DNA of 64,000 nt from Sphingopyxis sp. (GCA_002733865.1 NVXM01000006.1:105847-169846), one strand, 5' to 3'; counted from the stretch's first letter, positions 16,286 to 26,049 are shown. The notes: generated by a model not told the origin, from the sequence alone. Made by a program: numbers and translations.

Positions 16286-16740
16286 TTCCAGTATCTAGCC
16301 CTGCACATCATCCGGGATCCGATTCCATGCGCGCTTGGGTCCTGGTCGCCGATCTTCCAGCGCATACTCGCCGAACCGCTGATACAGATCATACCAGCGG
16401 TAGAAGGGGCGATGCCCAGCCTGTCCAGCGTCTGCTTGGCAGGCAGGTGCTTTTCTCGACCAGCCTGACGATCTCTAGCTTTTTGGATGCAGGATATCTC
16501 ATTCGTCGTAGCCCCCATGCCCGATCATGCTTTTTTCAGCAGGCGCTTCTCGAGCATCCGTTCGGCAACCACTTCCTTGAGATCGCGGGCCTCGCGGCGC
16601 AGATCGCGCACTTCATCGGTATTTGCAGCGCGCGATGTATCGCCAGCGAGCACGATCCTGATCTTCTCTCCGCGCTATACTGTTTGCGGGTAGCTCTGCC
16701 GATAAAGTGCGATTCCGAAACGCGCAATTAACCTTATTCA
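16246..16740 (-). pseudogene. Degenerate IS3-family transposase (orfA/orfB remnants)
   Basis: On the minus strand, shifting frames give OrfA-like YSAE followed by IRIVLAGDTSRAANTDEV, RREARDLKEVVAERMLEKRL and then LLKKA before a stop. OrfB-like SKKLEIVRLVE, then HLPAKQTLDRLGI, FYRWYDLYQRFGEYALEDRR and PGPKRAWNRIPDDVQG come next, followed by a TAG and ILEMALEHSELSPREL. At least two frameshifts and one in-frame stop disrupt it. Homology stops abruptly near 16246, where Rhs sequence takes over. Only the start of OrfB remains, so the element is dead. No terminal inverted repeats could be identified. Confidence 0.75.
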
Positions 16741-16773
16741 CCTAAACCACCGGGAAAGGGGCACAAAGGTTCG

Positions 16774-17985
16774 ATGCAAACACAAATTCTTGGACTGGTA
16801 ACACCGCTCATGGTGCTGTTTTTCGCGGCGACATTCGCGGTGCTTTGGCGTGTGGGGCGGATGAAGCGTCACGTGCTCGGCTATGGCATTTCCTTTGCCC
16901 TTTCCGCGACCGGGTTCCTGATCACCCATTTGCTTCCGGCTGATTCCTTCTACGTCTTCCATTTGACGCAGTTATTCTACACCCTCGGCACGACGGTGTT
17001 GCTGGCATCGGTTTGCGAACGTGCCGGACAGCGGCTTCATCTCGCCAGTATGGCGGTCGTTTACCTCATCAGCGCATTGGTGCTGTCAGTGGCTGTAAGC
17101 TTCTCCAACGATGTCGCGTCGCGACTGATCATCGTCAATATGGGCTATGGTGTCATGTTCGCCATGGGCGTGACAACCCTCCTTACGGCGAAGCGCCGCA
17201 CTGTGATTGATGTCGCGATCATCGCGGTCATGGCATTTCAGGCCGCCGATTTCCTCATCAGGCCGACCTTGACTCTGTTATTTGAGCAGTCGATTCCGGC
17301 TGCGGTCTACCGGGACTCGATTTACTACTCCCTGATCGGACTCGTGCTTGGGGTGAAAGGCGTGACCACCGCGACGGTTCTGATCGGTGCGACCATCGCC
17401 GAATGGACCACCTCGCTGCGTGAAAGCAGTGAGCGTGACGCGCTCAGCGGGCTGTGCAACCGGGGCGCTTTTGAAGAATCGATGCGAACTCTTCTTCCGC
17501 GTGCGCAGACGGAGGGACGTCCGCTCAGCCTGGTGGTGGTCGATATCGACCACTTCAAGAAGGTGAACGACATTTGGGGGCACCAGGCGGGCGATCAGGC
17601 AATCGCGGGCATTGGCAACCTCATTGGAAAAATGGTGCGCGGATGCGACAAGGCCGGCCGGATTGGCGGGGAGGAATTCTGCATCGCGATCTGGAATTGC
17701 CCCAATAACGCGGCGGAGCAGTTGGCCGACCGCATCAGGCAGGCATTCGAAGGTCTTAAACATGCCGGGCTAAGCAACGATGTCCGTCTGACTGCGAGTT
17801 TTGGCGTGGCCACCGCGCGCTATGGGGAGACCTATGAGCAGATGTTTGCACGAGCCGATGCTGCCCTCTACAGGGCCAAGTCGAGTGGCCGAAACCGTGT
17901 CGAGAATGCCGAGGAACGCCATCTGGAAGAAGCCAGGCCAGAACCTAAATCAGAACTGATCGAATTAAAGCGCGCCATGGGCTGA
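16774..17985 (+). CDS. Membrane-bound diguanylate cyclase (GGDEF)
   Basis: This 403-residue protein has about six or seven hydrophobic segments in residues 5-215, then a GGDEF domain. The active-site loop reads GRIGGEEFCIAI (GGEEF, a functional variant), with metal-binding VVVDIDHFKKVND upstream. An RxxD inhibitory site (RGCD) stands five residues before GGEEF, so product inhibition by c-di-GMP is likely. The C-terminal FGVATARYGET and AALYRAKSSGRN match the family end. The membrane region has no periplasmic sensor of obvious type. The gene stands alone, starting 34 bp after the IS remnant. Confidence 0.88.
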   Translation: MQTQILGLVTPLMVLFFAATFAVLWRVGRMKRHVLGYGISFALSATGFLITHLLPADSFYVFHLTQLFYTLGTTVLLASVCERAGQRLHLASMAVVYLISALVLSVAVSFSNDVASRLIIVNMGYGVMFAMGVTTLLTAKRRTVIDVAIIAVMAFQAADFLIRPTLTLLFEQSIPAAVYRDSIYYSLIGLVLGVKGVTTATVLIGATIAEWTTSLRESSERDALSGLCNRGAFEESMRTLLPRAQTEGRPLSLVVVDIDHFKKVNDIWGHQAGDQAIAGIGNLIGKMVRGCDKAGRIGGEEFCIAIWNCPNNAAEQLADRIRQAFEGLKHAGLSNDVRLTASFGVATARYGETYEQMFARADAALYRAKSSGRNRVENAEERHLEEARPEPKSELIELKRAMG

Positions 17986-18139
17986 TCGATAGTCCGCTGG
18001 ACATTGCTCGAAACCCCGCATTGCGGACTGCGCATAAACAATATGTCCTCGCGCTCGAATGGGGCGCCGAAGAAGCCATCAAAAGCGATAAGATCGCATC
18101 GGATTATATCAAACGTGTCCCGACCGAAGCGGGACAGCG

Positions 18140-21100
18140 TCAGCCAGTTTTACGATCTGTTCCCTGTCCGGCCTGTTGATCGAGCCTTTCCAGCTCTTCC
18201 AGAATCCATGGGGTCACATCGCGATGTGCGTTCCTGCCGATGAACAGATCCATGTGGCCGTAATCCGGAATGATCCGCTGGCGATACAAGGATTTGCCAT
18301 TGTGCTCCGATAGCCAGACCCGCGTCCGCTGTCCGCTTTCCGGATAGAAGATCTGGTTGGTAGCCCCCGAGAGGAAGCTGATTGGCAAGGTCAGACGACG
18401 CGCGGCGCCGTCATCGGTATAAACCGGCTTGCCATCCGCATTGACGGCCAACCCTTTGTGCATGATCTTCTGCAACTGTTTGAACGGTGAGAGTGAGACG
18501 CGGCTGAACATGCTGCCAAGAGCCAGATGCGTATCATGGCCCAGCTGGCGATGGTCCCAGCTTGGGCCAAAGACACCGAAAACACGGCGGCAGGTCGGGT
18601 TCTTGCATGCCTGGCCTTCAGGGACGGGCATCTGATACGCTATCGCATCGATTTCGTAGTCGGTGTCTGTGCCTTGGCTCACGAAATCGATGTGCCCGTC
18701 CAGTACCGAAATCTCCCCGAGCATGTCTGCTACGCCCAAATCGGCCTTCATATAGTTAAGCCAGTCGGTCACCGGATGCAGAGTGAGCTGCGAAGCGATG
18801 ATCGAGCGGACGTGGGTTACCCAGCCCGCGCCTATGCCCATCAACAGGCTCATCGAACCGACACAATGCGCCAATGCCTGAACGCTATCGGCCCCGGTCA
18901 CTGAACGTATTGTCGCGATCGCCGCCGGCCAATCGTGACGGGCTATATCGTCGATAGTGAATTCGGGAGGGTGCTCGCTATCGTTGCCCGAATCCGCGCT
19001 GGCGCGATAGTCGAACAGCCAGACATCATAGCCTTGTGCAACGAGGCTTTCTGTGAGGTTCTCATCAACCGTCGGGGTCGCGAAGCTTGACGCACGCACG
19101 GAAAATCCCGGTGCCAGCACCAGCGGACCCCGCGCTCCTCCGCGATAGCGGGTAAGGCCTATATTTACACCGTCACCGGTCGCAACGACATGGTGCTCGG
19201 GCGGCGGCAGGTGCATTGTCCGCGGAAATAAAGTTGCCGCATCCTTGCTCGCAAAATCGTTGAGCGTCGCCAGCATCCCGCCATAGGCGCGAAACACGGT
19301 CATCGCGAAGAAACCCGCAAATTTGGCCACGAAATAGGTCTCTATAGCCTTGCGGGCGCGGGGAATGAGATTGATGACATGGCCCACTAACGTGTCCGCA
19401 TCATGGACAGTGATGGTGTTCAATTGCCGCATGAACTCGTCAATTCCAAGCTTTAACACGCCGCGTCCGATCAGCTCGCCATTCGCGTCGTCGCCGCGGC
19501 GAAGCGTAACAAACAGCGTCGTCAGATCGGTCCAGGGATCCGACTTTCCGCGCTGCTCCAAAGTCTTGAAGCCATGGAAATGAATCGGACCATCTGGTCC
19601 TTCGAGCACCATGTCATAGGGCATTTTCCAGCTCTCCGCCTTGTCCGGATTGGCAACAAGCAGGCGGAACACACCTTCACGCACCGGCAATGGATCCGGC
19701 GAAATTGCGCTGACCAGCACTTCTCCGGTTATCCGTGAACGGTGCTGTGAGTCGTCGATCATGCGGTGGAGATTGTCGGTCGTGACCGTCAGCCGGAAGC
19801 TGCATGCACCGTTTTCCGTCTGCCCCCAAGCCGCGCCGTTGACGTAATCGTCGCGAATGCGTTCGACATGTCCGCAGGGACGGTGGTGACAACCGGTGGC
19901 GCTGACATGGCCCGCCATGGTCTCGGTGAAGGCCAAGCCCGGGCTCATGGCTTCGGGGTGATCCTCGACGAGCTTGCGGATAGCGGCCTTGCCGTCATCG
20001 ATGGCGCTGTTTTCGAAATGCCTGGCCGCTTTGGTAACCGCATCGGCGACCGGGCCGATGGCATAGCCACCTACCCATTTGGCGATGGACAATTTCAGGC
20101 TTTCACCATGCGGAACCAATTGCGGCTCAGCGGCTACCTCTTCTTTCGCAGGCGCCTCCTGCGCAAGTGGGGTTTCCTCCTCCATCGCATAGTCGATGGT
20201 CCAACCTTGGCGTAGAGCCAGCTTTTCCACCGCGCGTTCGGCCACTGCCGTGATCGTCAGCAATGGGTTCACTCCAACTGCTGCGGGGAGCGCAGCACCG
20301 TCGCACACGTAGAGGCCGGGATGGACGTCAGCCCCGCTGGTGCCCGCGAAGACACGGCAGCTGTCGTCAACGACGCCTGAGGTGGCATCATCGCCCATGC
20401 CGCACCCACCGATCGGGTGCACCGTGATCAGCTTGCGGCCCATCGGTTCGGACCAGAGCGGGTCGGAGAAATATTGGGCCTCAATCGCCTCGGCCGCCTC
20501 ACGCATCTTGTCGTCATCCCGGCGCAAGGTCCGCTGTTCGCCCGCCTTGGACCAATGAATGGCAATCCGGTCATCCTCCAGGGCGAGGCCGCCACCGCTA
20601 TCATCCACGCTCATCACCAGATAGGTCTGGGTGCGCGCCATCGGCCCTTTATAGGCCCACTCGGCGATACTTGCGGGGTCGGTCTGAACCGCTTCGCCCA
20701 TTGCCTTGGCGTCCATCAGACGCGGCTTGACCTGATCAAGGCCGAAACGGGTAAAACCGTCCGCCAGCGCTTCACCGAAGAAAAAAGCCGGGCCCAATGC
20801 GGCTGCGAGGATGCCGGGAACCACGCCTTCCTGAATTACCAGACCCTTGGCGGGATCCTCATTGTCACGCATGTCGATGACGCCGGTAATGCAGGGGCCG
20901 GGATATGCTTTCGGTGCGACATCCGATGTGCCGACGCCCATTGCGTAAATCGGGCCAGCGGTAATGCCTTCGCCGTCCTTCTCGGACTTGAAATAGCTAT
21001 CATAGGCGAAGCCGAGTGCATCGCCATTACCCGAAAAGCCCATCCCGAGCCGGTCGGAAAGAGAGAGCCCCTTCTGGCGCGAGCGCAAGAGGATTTCGGT

Positions 21101-21949
21101 CGAGCCAAGCGAACCGGCACCAAGGATGACATGATCGGCGGTAATGCTCAGTGGCGTGTCCGGTGCGTCCTTACCATTGTGTTCCACATGTACGCGCCAA
21201 ACCCCGTTCTCACTTGGGCCATCGCGCTCGATCCACAGTACTTTGGCTTGCGTGAAGACCTCCGCTCCATGATTGACGGCATCGGGCAGGTAGTTCATCA
21301 GCGTAGTGTTCTTGGCACCAACATTGCAGCCCGAAACACAGTCGCCGCAATTCGTGCAGGCTGGCTGAGGCACGCCGAACTTGTTGGTCTTGTCGGCAAA
21401 CGTCACATTGATTGGAGTCTTGTAGAAGCGCTGGTCCATGGCGCTGGCCGAATGTTCCAGTGCTGCCAGCTTACCCAACGTCGGATGCGTGTCAGGATAG
21501 CTATTTGGCGAGAGCATCTCGCGCGCGCGCTCGTAATAGGGATCGATTGCGTGGGGGTTGTCCCGGAAAGCGGCGGGCCAGTGCTCCTGGTTGAGCAGGC
21601 GCTTGTCCAACTCCAGTGATACGTTCGCGTTGATCAGCGAGGTGCCACCGAGGCCGCATCCGACGAGCGCGTATTGATCGTCGTTCACATGCACTTCGAA
21701 CAGCGCATCCGGCGAGCCGATCCGTCCGCCTTTGACGTTGAATTGCATGGCACCCTGCGCATCCGATAACTTGTCCGGATATTCACCGGGCAGCATTTCC
21801 TTGCCGCGCTCCAGGATGCACACGTCCTGCCCTGCCCGCGCCAGTCGCGAGGCGGCGACTCCGGCGCCATAACCCGAACCGACGACGAGCACGGTATAAT
21901 GCGATTTCGCCTGGTCCAGACTGCGCGCGATACGTTTCTGCATGGTCAT
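18140..21949 (-). CDS. Giant GMC-type FAD oxidoreductase fused to an alpha/beta hydrolase
   Basis: In this 1269-residue protein, residues ~17-580 form a GMC/cholesterol-oxidase-like module: dinucleotide loop VVGSGYGAGVAASRLARAG (22-40), GCGLGGTSLINANV (98-110), and a C-terminal HPIGGCGMGD and GVNPLLTITAVAER. A cysteine set C198/C201/C204/C208 (ACTNCGDCVSGCNVG) looks like half of a ferredoxin iron-sulfur site. After a linker and a middle domain, residues ~915-1260 resemble an alpha/beta hydrolase (LVLAPGFSVRASSFATP, ALAHCVGSMSLLMG, IPDYGHMDLF). The nucleophile elbow carries Cys rather than Ser. Probably oxidises a sterol- or lipid-like alcohol and handles an ester or thioester. Its start overlaps the upstream phosphoesterase stop (ATGA). 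Confidence 0.8.
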   Translation of the reverse strand: MTMQKRIARSLDQAKSHYTVLVVGSGYGAGVAASRLARAGQDVCILERGKEMLPGEYPDKLSDAQGAMQFNVKGGRIGSPDALFEVHVNDDQYALVGCGLGGTSLINANVSLELDKRLLNQEHWPAAFRDNPHAIDPYYERAREMLSPNSYPDTHPTLGKLAALEHSASAMDQRFYKTPINVTFADKTNKFGVPQPACTNCGDCVSGCNVGAKNTTLMNYLPDAVNHGAEVFTQAKVLWIERDGPSENGVWRVHVEHNGKDAPDTPLSITADHVILGAGSLGSTEILLRSRQKGLSLSDRLGMGFSGNGDALGFAYDSYFKSEKDGEGITAGPIYAMGVGTSDVAPKAYPGPCITGVIDMRDNEDPAKGLVIQEGVVPGILAAALGPAFFFGEALADGFTRFGLDQVKPRLMDAKAMGEAVQTDPASIAEWAYKGPMARTQTYLVMSVDDSGGGLALEDDRIAIHWSKAGEQRTLRRDDDKMREAAEAIEAQYFSDPLWSEPMGRKLITVHPIGGCGMGDDATSGVVDDSCRVFAGTSGADVHPGLYVCDGAALPAAVGVNPLLTITAVAERAVEKLALRQGWTIDYAMEEETPLAQEAPAKEEVAAEPQLVPHGESLKLSIAKWVGGYAIGPVADAVTKAARHFENSAIDDGKAAIRKLVEDHPEAMSPGLAFTETMAGHVSATGCHHRPCGHVERIRDDYVNGAAWGQTENGACSFRLTVTTDNLHRMIDDSQHRSRITGEVLVSAISPDPLPVREGVFRLLVANPDKAESWKMPYDMVLEGPDGPIHFHGFKTLEQRGKSDPWTDLTTLFVTLRRGDDANGELIGRGVLKLGIDEFMRQLNTITVHDADTLVGHVINLIPRARKAIETYFVAKFAGFFAMTVFRAYGGMLATLNDFASKDAATLFPRTMHLPPPEHHVVATGDGVNIGLTRYRGGARGPLVLAPGFSVRASSFATPTVDENLTESLVAQGYDVWLFDYRASADSGNDSEHPPEFTIDDIARHDWPAAIATIRSVTGADSVQALAHCVGSMSLLMGIGAGWVTHVRSIIASQLTLHPVTDWLNYMKADLGVADMLGEISVLDGHIDFVSQGTDTDYEIDAIAYQMPVPEGQACKNPTCRRVFGVFGPSWDHRQLGHDTHLALGSMFSRVSLSPFKQLQKIMHKGLAVNADGKPVYTDDGAARRLTLPISFLSGATNQIFYPESGQRTRVWLSEHNGKSLYRQRIIPDYGHMDLFIGRNAHRDVTPWILEELERLDQQAGQGTDRKTG

Positions 21950-23382
21950 TCTGCTGCCTCCAGCAACTGTGTATTGGATCGCTCCAGCAATTGGCGGGCC
22001 CGGTGATCAGCCTCTTCCACAATGCGACTGTGGACGATGCGGGAAAAGTCGGCCCAGTGTGCGGACGCCCGCTCCACCCCTTTGGCGGCATAGTCGACCA
22101 GGCGATTCAAGCGGCCGTTGCCTTCGACCCGCACTGGCACCATTTCACCGTCGGTTGGATCGTTGAACAACCGCAGAGAAGCGACTTCCAGTTCATCAGA
22201 TACCAGCATCGCGGCGCAGCCTTGCACCGGCATAAGCGTCGGTTCATCCAGCACCCAGCCGCCGGTGTTGAAGTTGCCGACCGGTACATCGTAGCCATCG
22301 ACCTGCAGCTCATCCTGAAACGGTTTGTGCGTGTGGCCGAAGATGAACGAAAGTTCGTGCGGCATGTCCGGCAGTTCTTGCTGCATTTCGGTCGACAGCG
22401 GCGTGCCGAGATACCAGCCCAGATCGTCAATCCCGGCTTCACCCAGCACATTTCCATAACCGTAGCGTTGCCGCTCAGCCGTTCGACCTGCCGTCAGATC
22501 GACGCCGGCCCGGATCAAATTATCCAGTGTGACGCCGTATTTAAGCTGCATTTTCGGGTTGATGCCAAGCTTTGCGTGCAAACCGCCAGTGACCCGCCGT
22601 GCGATACTTTCGGCAAAATCATGGCTGGCGCCTGCGCTCAGCATCACCTCATAGAGTGAGCCAACATCGCTGCCGATTTCGCCTGCGCTGCCCAGGTCAG
22701 ACCACAGGAAGTCAATCCATGGACCGTTCTCCTGCTCCAGCTGCCGCATTGTGGCGGGACGCGCCTCACCATCTCCAATGAACGCGCGCATATTCGAAAG
22801 CGCCCGATACATCCCGTCGAGATAATGACCATGATGCATGACGACAGCACGCTTGGTTCCGCTGTCCCAAAGTCCCCAGTTCGGATAGGCTATTCTTACC
22901 GATGCATCATGCAAATGCGGTCGGTGCATGAACAGCGATTCCATCAGGCGGCAATGATGCGATGGTGTGCCAAAGATTTTGGTGACGGCTTCCAGATCGC
23001 CGGGCATCTCTCCATTCTCCAGCGCGGAAATAAAGCTGTTGTCCTGCGCAATACGCCACAGATGATGGTCATGATTGCCCGCGACATAAATTATCTCGCG
23101 ATCAAACAGATCGGGGCCGTCCGCAGGGTAAAAAGCGTCCAGAAGCTGCAGAAAGCTCTTTGAAACGTCCCCAAAAGGCGAAAGGCCGAGGTCGAGGGCA
23201 TCGCCCAGCAGCACGAGCTGCGGCTTTTCCTGATCACCCAGCGTTTCGCCAAGGCCATTGGCAAAGGCAGCCAGAACGTCCGACGGGCCTTCGGCAATGG
23301 CTCCGCTGCGATCGACATGCGTCAGCAAGCTCTCGCGAGCGCCGAGGTGAAGATCGGACAAAACGACGTGTTGAATGCTCAT
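21946..23382 (-). CDS. Calcineurin-like metallophosphoesterase
   Basis: This 478-residue protein carries the complete metallophosphoesterase motif series: VVLSDLHLGAR, LVLLGDALDLG, YVAGNHDHHLW, VVMHHGHYLD and FIFGHTHKPF. The start chosen is the ATG at 23382 (MSIQHVVLSDLHL), which has GGAGAG upstream and overlaps the stop of the serine-hydrolase gene; a longer reading with 21 extra residues has no support. Substrate is unknown. It sits between a serine hydrolase and the GMC fusion in a translationally coupled operon, so it may act on a phosphorylated intermediate in the same pathway. Confidence 0.8.
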   Translation of the reverse strand: MSIQHVVLSDLHLGARESLLTHVDRSGAIAEGPSDVLAAFANGLGETLGDQEKPQLVLLGDALDLGLSPFGDVSKSFLQLLDAFYPADGPDLFDREIIYVAGNHDHHLWRIAQDNSFISALENGEMPGDLEAVTKIFGTPSHHCRLMESLFMHRPHLHDASVRIAYPNWGLWDSGTKRAVVMHHGHYLDGMYRALSNMRAFIGDGEARPATMRQLEQENGPWIDFLWSDLGSAGEIGSDVGSLYEVMLSAGASHDFAESIARRVTGGLHAKLGINPKMQLKYGVTLDNLIRAGVDLTAGRTAERQRYGYGNVLGEAGIDDLGWYLGTPLSTEMQQELPDMPHELSFIFGHTHKPFQDELQVDGYDVPVGNFNTGGWVLDEPTLMPVQGCAAMLVSDELEVASLRLFNDPTDGEMVPVRVEGNGRLNRLVDYAAKGVERASAHWADFSRIVHSRIVEEADHRARQLLERSNTQLLEAAE

Positions 23383-24629
23383 GAGCGGCTCTCCAGACAG
23401 GCGTAAAAAGCTTCCCGGACCAACTTCTCGCGGGGATCGTCCCATTTCCCGGTGCCGAGCTTGTTGGTTATCCAGGCGTACGCAACTCCGTCGTCAGGAT
23501 CGCAAAAGGCAAGCGATCCACCCACCGCGAAGCTACCGAAAGCACTTCGCGTGCGAGCATATTCCCACTTCGGGAATGGTTTTTCGAAACCGTAGGAGTA
23601 ATACATGTCGGCGGTCAGCACCTGGTCCTTTAACCCTTTGCGAGGGGGGCGATGGCCCTGGGCGAGGCTATCCATCACCTCCGGCGTGATACCCAATGTT
23701 TCACCGCCTTCGGCAAAGGCGTTGTAGAGCGCGGCCAATCCGCGCGCCGAAGCCATGCCGCCGGCAGCGCCCTGGCCCACGCGCCAGAAGGCCTCGCAAT
23801 CGAGGGCGCCCGGACCTTGGAGGATCAGAGGGTTATTCAGGGTGCGGAATGCAAGCGTACCCGGGAGGCACATCTCGAAGGTCAGCGGCCAGGGCATGGT
23901 GGTGTGATGAATAAAAAGGTCCTGCATCCCAAACCCTTCAATCCGGGCAATGCGATTGCGGTCGAAGCTATCGGGCAGGCCGACGAAGACGTCCGCATCG
24001 AGCGTAGCGGCGATTTCCTCGGCAAAGAACTGCGGCAGGCGCCGTCTTTCGGGATCGCGGCGGTGAATCAACTCGCTGGCAATCCAGCCGAGTGTATAGG
24101 CGTGGTTTCCGGAATGGTCACCTGGCGTCCAATTGGGTTTCTGGTGTGCGATGGCGGCGCAGATCGCCGCTTCATCGCCAATATTGTCGAGAGTGAGTTT
24201 GTAATCGATCGCTGCAAGACCCGCCTGCTCGGATAGCGCCTCACCCACCGTGACCGCCGCTTTGCCTTGGGCTGCAAACTCGGGCCAGATATCAGCGACC
24301 GGCTCATCGTAAGCGAAAAGCCCCCGCGAGACGGCGACTGCTGCGGCTATCCCGGTCAGGCCCTTGGTCAGCGAATAGACCAGCGCGATATCATCGCTGC
24401 TCCATAGATGCTTGCGCGACCGATCTTTCCAACCGCCATGCAGATCTACAACTGTTTCACCTCTGTGCATGATGGTGCACGCCGCGCCCAGCATTGCACC
24501 CGACAAGATCGATGCCTGAAAAGCATGCGCCACCGGTTCAAAGCCGAGAGCGATATAACCGCCTGTCGATGCGTCTGAGTCCGCGCTTTGCTGTCCTTCA
24601 AGCTGACGCAAGCGATTTAATGGCTGCAT
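23379..24629 (-). CDS. Beta-lactamase-fold serine hydrolase (EstB-like esterase)
   Basis: This 416-residue protein has the class C/EstB nucleophile motif SLTK (in YSLTKGLTG) and a tyrosine segment GNHAYTLGWIASE. Near the end is FGSFAVGGSLAFCDPDDGVA, the region that holds the third active-site element. No signal peptide is seen, so it is probably cytoplasmic. The ATG at 24629 is preceded by a run of nine G residues (24637-24645), a purine-rich spot that may serve as ribosome site; a GTG at 24671 is also possible. First gene of a three-gene operon. Confidence 0.8.
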   Translation of the reverse strand: MQPLNRLRQLEGQQSADSDASTGGYIALGFEPVAHAFQASILSGAMLGAACTIMHRGETVVDLHGGWKDRSRKHLWSSDDIALVYSLTKGLTGIAAAVAVSRGLFAYDEPVADIWPEFAAQGKAAVTVGEALSEQAGLAAIDYKLTLDNIGDEAAICAAIAHQKPNWTPGDHSGNHAYTLGWIASELIHRRDPERRRLPQFFAEEIAATLDADVFVGLPDSFDRNRIARIEGFGMQDLFIHHTTMPWPLTFEMCLPGTLAFRTLNNPLILQGPGALDCEAFWRVGQGAAGGMASARGLAALYNAFAEGGETLGITPEVMDSLAQGHRPPRKGLKDQVLTADMYYSYGFEKPFPKWEYARTRSAFGSFAVGGSLAFCDPDDGVAYAWITNKLGTGKWDDPREKLVREAFYACLESRS

Positions 24630-25106
24630 TGTGATGCCCCCCCCCGCACGCGCTTTGGCAAAAGGCCTCACGCTCCGGCTGCAGGGGCTAGCGAAATATG
24701 GTTAAGACTGCGTTAGGGCGAATAAAATGAAACTGTGATCCACGCGCGTCGCAGAATGAGCGCTTGGTAATTCTGACGGTCGACGAGCAGAGTAACGGTG
24801 CAGACAGTGGAACGACGACAAGACTTCAGCTGGCGTCAGCTTCAGCAGTCTTCGGGGCCGAACGTCTATGTCTGCAAAAGGGGCTGTCTGCTTTCCACCG
24901 CCCGGCAGCCAAAAGCGGAAGGCCCGCAACCGGCCCAAGCACTGTCGGTCTGAACAGCGCCCTCGTTTACGACATGAGTATTGATGGCCCGAGCGTCTAA
25001 AAGCAGCCCTATGATCACAGCGTCCGGCTATGCAAAATTAGATGGCAGGCGATCTTAGATGACTGGCAGAAATTTCGATTATGTCATGCAGCTTCGATCC
25101 GCGCTC
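24630..25106. other. Intergenic region without a recognisable gene
   Basis: The region lies between the serine hydrolase start and the SDR stop. Short frames on both strands (for example minus 24702-24938, 78 codons) show no known domain and no clear ribosome site. Part of it may be gene debris. A promoter for the serine hydrolase operon should lie in its left part, but I could not assign boxes with confidence. Confidence 0.4.
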
Positions 25107-25925
25107 TCAAATCTTGTACGTTTTCATCAGAAGATGCTGGAACACACGGTTCGGCAGTATCTTGTGCAGAAATATGAACATCCACTCGGTAGCATTGCCC
25201 TTGATATACACCATTTTAGGGTCTTTTGCCTCTGCGGCATGTTTAACCAGTACCGCCAGGCTCTCGGCGCTGGCACCGTTGCGTTCGCCGCTCGTCATAA
25301 CCTCTAACGCCCTGGCAGCCGCGGGTCCAAAGGCACTTCGTGCTTCGGAGGTTTGCACCTTTCTCGTTTCCGAGAAATTAGTCTTATGGTCGCCAGGCTC
25401 GATCAGGCTCACATTGATATTAAATGGCTGCAACTCCATACGTAGCGCGAATGCGTAGGAGGAAAGGGCGGCTTTGGACGCGCTGTAAAACGCCTGGAAC
25501 GGGATGGTTATGCGCCCTCCAATAGAGCCGATAAAAATGATATGGCCAGAGCCACGTGCGCGCATATCTGGCGATAACAGGCGAACCAGCCGGTGCACTC
25601 CGAAAAAATTGATTTCGAACTGTTTGACAACTTCAGCGGTAGATGTGTCTTCGATCGCACCGCCAATGCCCGAACCGGCGTTCAAAACGACAATATCGGG
25701 CAGGAAGTTCTGCGATTGGAGCAGGGCGTAAAAGGCATCGACCGATTGTTCGCTGCACACATCCAGTCCCACCATCGTTAGCCCTTCAGCCGCAATGTTC
25801 GTTTCGCTGGGAGCGCTTCTGCTCGTTCCGACGACGCGGTAACCGTCCGCCACGAATTGCTCGGCTATTGCCTTGCCGAAACCGGAAGAGGCACCTGTAA
25901 TGAGAAGATTTTTCGCTTTCGTCAT
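25107..25925 (-). CDS. Short-chain dehydrogenase/reductase
   Basis: This 272-residue classical SDR has cofactor loop ITGASSGFGKAIAEQF, NAG in VVLNAGSGIGGA, catalytic serine in FIGSIGGRI, and YSASKAALSSY with the Tyr-x-x-x-Lys pair. The arginine/serine after the first beta-strand pair (TSRSAPS) suggests NADP(H). Relatives act on ketones, alcohols or lipids. It lies beside a TetR gene on the same strand and opposite the TonB-receptor gene group, so it may belong to that regulon, but its substrate cannot be read from sequence. Confidence 0.85.
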   Translation of the reverse strand: MTKAKNLLITGASSGFGKAIAEQFVADGYRVVGTSRSAPSETNIAAEGLTMVGLDVCSEQSVDAFYALLQSQNFLPDIVVLNAGSGIGGAIEDTSTAEVVKQFEINFFGVHRLVRLLSPDMRARGSGHIIFIGSIGGRITIPFQAFYSASKAALSSYAFALRMELQPFNINVSLIEPGDHKTNFSETRKVQTSEARSAFGPAAARALEVMTSGERNGASAESLAVLVKHAAEAKDPKMVYIKGNATEWMFIFLHKILPNRVFQHLLMKTYKI

Positions 25926-26049
25926 GTCTTACTCCAATGATGCAATTTACCACTCGCCACATTGGCCCTTTGGGTTCCTCGCAGAAACTGGGAACGCCGC
26001 GGAATCCGGGGAATGAATTGTGATGGAGTCCCGACATTTGGCGGTCGCT

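Noticed and set aside
17996..18157. Protein-like frame (LRTAHKQYVLALEWGAEEAI and beyond) after the diguanylate cyclase
   Set aside because: No start codon with a ribosome site and it runs into the end of the GMC gene on the other strand. Possibly a gene fragment, but not supportable as a gene.
20417..21619. 400-codon plus-strand frame inside the GMC fusion gene
   Set aside because: Fully antisense to a well-supported gene; no domain.
23379..24629. Antibiotic-resistance beta-lactamase (also 43251-44516)
   Set aside because: The SxxK fold is shared with esterases and peptidases. The first lacks a signal peptide and the second is membrane-anchored at both ends, so esterase or peptidase roles fit better.
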